NCBI RefSeq assembly: GCF_001428105.1
Contig: NZ_LMSJ01000006.1
Coordinates: 124,390 to 160,910 of the forward strand
Length of the DNA stretch: 36,521 nt
Direction of reading: 5' to 3'
Source of the DNA: Paenibacillus sp. Soil766
GTDB lineage: Bacteria; Bacillota; Bacilli; Paenibacillales; NBRC-103111
Each line of letters opens with the position of its first letter. The stretch's first letter is position 1. A model generated the notes under the pieces. It was not told where the DNA came from and ran no database searches. It saw only the letters and a program-made list of their open reading frames with translations. The translations under genes were made by a program, and so were the position numbers. Shown here one piece after another: positions 35,112 to 36,521 of the stretch.

Positions 35112-36243
35112 CTAACTTCGTTACTTGTATGGCGGCGACTCCTCGATAGGTGAATTGAATCATTTCACACGTAAGTCCTGGGCCGAATGCGAGAGCTAGC
35201 CCACTTATCGGTCCTACTCCGCGATTCGTCAGTTCCTGCTTCATTTCATCTAGGACGAAAAGGATCGTAGCCGAGGACATATTGCCATAATTGCGCAATA
35301 CCGAGCGGCTGGGTCGTGTTTCTTCCGCGGTTAATCCGTAAACCTCCTCCAATGCATCAATAATCCCCTTCCCTCCTGGATGAATCGCCCAAAGCTCCGG
35401 TTTAGGTCCGCCATCAAGCAGATACGCAACTTGTTCGGGGATCCAGGTTCCAATTAATTTAGGGATATTCGGAGACAGATATAGATCAAAACCGTGATTC
35501 CCTACCTCCCATTTCATTTCATCCTCGCAATCTTGCAGAAGAATGGAATGATCATTTCCTAATTGAAAAATGGGATGCTGCTCCTCACTTGCGACACCGA
35601 TCACACAGGACGAAGCACCGTCTCCGAAAAAGGAAGCACCAAATAATGCCTCACGATCACTTGAAGGTTGAATGTGAAGAGTACATAATTCCACGCAGAC
35701 AACTAGGATTTTGGCAGACGAGTTGCTGGAAGCGATTTGTCGGGACAAACACACAGCCTTCAACCCGGCAGCGCAGCCCAGGAAATTGAAAGGAATCCGA
35801 TTAACATTGGAAGCTAGTCCTAATTGCTGCGTCAATGCAGCATCTAGCCCTGGCAGGAACTGTCCTGTACAGCTTACGGTGATCAGATGCGTGATGTCAG
35901 ACACGTCAACGTTGGCATCGTACAGCGCCTTCTTGGCCGCAGCCAAGGCAAGGGGAACTGACTCGCGTTTATACGTCGCCATGCGATCCGACGTCGATGG
36001 TGCATCCTGATTCGTTTGTGAAAAATAACGACAATGCTCCGCTGTTTCCAGCAGGTTCGGTTCACAGGTGTATCTAGTTTCAACACCGCATTGCTTGAAA
36101 ATTTTCTTCGCCCAACGCGCAGAATTAGGGTTGTCCCTCAAGGCTTCCGTTAAACGCTGCGAAGTATCTGCCTGGTCTAGACGGAATTCTGGCACAGCTG
36201 TGCCAATCCCCAGAATCGCGATAACCTGATCTTCTCGTTTCAT
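35095..36243 (-). CDS. Type III polyketide synthase
   Basis: A 382-aa chalcone-synthase-fold enzyme. The catalytic triad is visible: Cys157 in NFLGCAAGLK, His288 in WAIHPGGKG and Asn321 in RNYGNMSSA; the FGxGxG-like end is AFGPGLTCEMI (about 353-363). Bacterial relatives (BpsA of Bacillus, SrsA of Streptomyces, Azotobacter ArsB/C; from general knowledge) extend long fatty acyl-CoA with malonyl-CoA to alkylpyrones or alkylresorcinols. It is the first gene of a coupled operon with methyltransferase, flavoenzyme and MMPL transporter, and probably supplies the scaffold they act on. AAGGGGATGAG precedes the ATG. Chain-length specificity cannot be read from sequence. Confidence 0.92.
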   Translation of the reverse strand: MKREDQVIAILGIGTAVPEFRLDQADTSQRLTEALRDNPNSARWAKKIFKQCGVETRYTCEPNLLETAEHCRYFSQTNQDAPSTSDRMATYKRESVPLALAAAKKALYDANVDVSDITHLITVSCTGQFLPGLDAALTQQLGLASNVNRIPFNFLGCAAGLKAVCLSRQIASSNSSAKILVVCVELCTLHIQPSSDREALFGASFFGDGASSCVIGVASEEQHPIFQLGNDHSILLQDCEDEMKWEVGNHGFDLYLSPNIPKLIGTWIPEQVAYLLDGGPKPELWAIHPGGKGIIDALEEVYGLTAEETRPSRSVLRNYGNMSSATILFVLDEMKQELTNRGVGPISGLALAFGPGLTCEMIQFTYRGVAAIQVTKLDESYV

Positions 36244-36396
36244 TGTATATACTCATCCCCTTGGCTCATTCAATTCATGGCTGGACATGCGGGTTACTTT
36301 ACACATATCTATTCATGGGGGACGGCGGTTATGAGAAATTTTTCCATCGTTTGGAATTGAATACTGTCACAACGTTGGAGGAATTCGAGTCAACTT

Positions 36397-36521
36397 GCTA
36401 GTGGCGGGAGACGGGCGCGGGGGCAGACGCTAGTGCGATGGCGGGACGCGTGCGCGGGGGCAGATGGTTCGCGCTGGCTCTGGTGGCTGGCGCGATGGCG
36501 GGGGGGTGGCGCGGGCTTCGG
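36397..36521. repeat. GC-rich imperfect direct repeats at the window edge
   Basis: Two related units begin GCTAGTG at 36397 and 36429 and end in GCGCGGGGGCAGA; a third, looser one with GGCGCGATGGCGGG follows. The last bases (GGCGCGGGCTTCGG) resemble the GC-rich part of the array units at 1-496. It is cut by the window end. It lies upstream of the PKS operon promoter, which is not resolved within 36244-36396. Confidence 0.5.

Overview
The window looks like chromosomal DNA of a Paenibacillus-type organism (Bacillota, Paenibacillaceae). This is inferred from gene content: YesM/YesN-type two-component systems, an Lpl-type sugar ABC transporter, many AraC regulators and secreted glycoside hydrolases, an LtaS-type enzyme, strong GGAGG ribosome binding sites and moderate GC. 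No rRNA or tRNA gene or complete insertion sequence was seen.

Layout. 1-496 is a tandem array of eight 62-bp units, each carrying a near-invariant hairpin. 581-5294 is a small glycan locus: GH88 unsaturated uronyl hydrolase and GH2 enzyme (minus strand) with a divergent AraC regulator. 5413-7184 holds a tandem-GNAT acetyltransferase and a frameshifted nuclease-like gene. 7243-9564 encodes an LtaS-family enzyme preceded by a CBS-domain protein; 9771-10190 is a MarR regulator. 10312-14535 is a very large secreted GH9 enzyme whose catalytic core is flanked by two copies of one binding-module/Ig pair, with a promoter and a CcpA-type cre site in front. 14996-23842 is a carbohydrate uptake locus, read on the minus strand: YesN-type regulator, YesM-type kinase (probably starting at CTG), two LplB/LplC-type permeases, an LplA-type lipoprotein and an unfamiliar 450-residue protein. 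24027-25406 is a GH43/ricin-B enzyme that has lost its signal peptide. 25616-27303 is a MerR regulator with an MFS exporter and a perfect palindromic operator. 27500-28198 is an HD phosphohydrolase. 28328-30938 is an AraC gene abutting a GH2 gene that has lost its 5' end. 31068-36243 is a tightly coupled operon: type III polyketide synthase, class I methyltransferase, FAD oxidoreductase, MMPL transporter. The window ends in a GC-rich, imperfectly repetitive stretch.

How it fits together. Most of the window serves plant or microbial polysaccharide use: extracellular GH9, a sensor pair with an oligosaccharide importer, and intracellular GH88/GH2 trimming. GH88, GH2 and GH43 together suggest galactan- or uronate-rich glycans such as arabinogalactan (inference). 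Three genes are visibly damaged (nuclease-like gene, GH43 5' end, second GH2 5' end), so this is a region of gene turnover. The most distinctive elements are the 62-bp hairpin array and the polyketide operon with its own MMPL transporter, which by gene content should make and move a phenolic or pyrone lipid.
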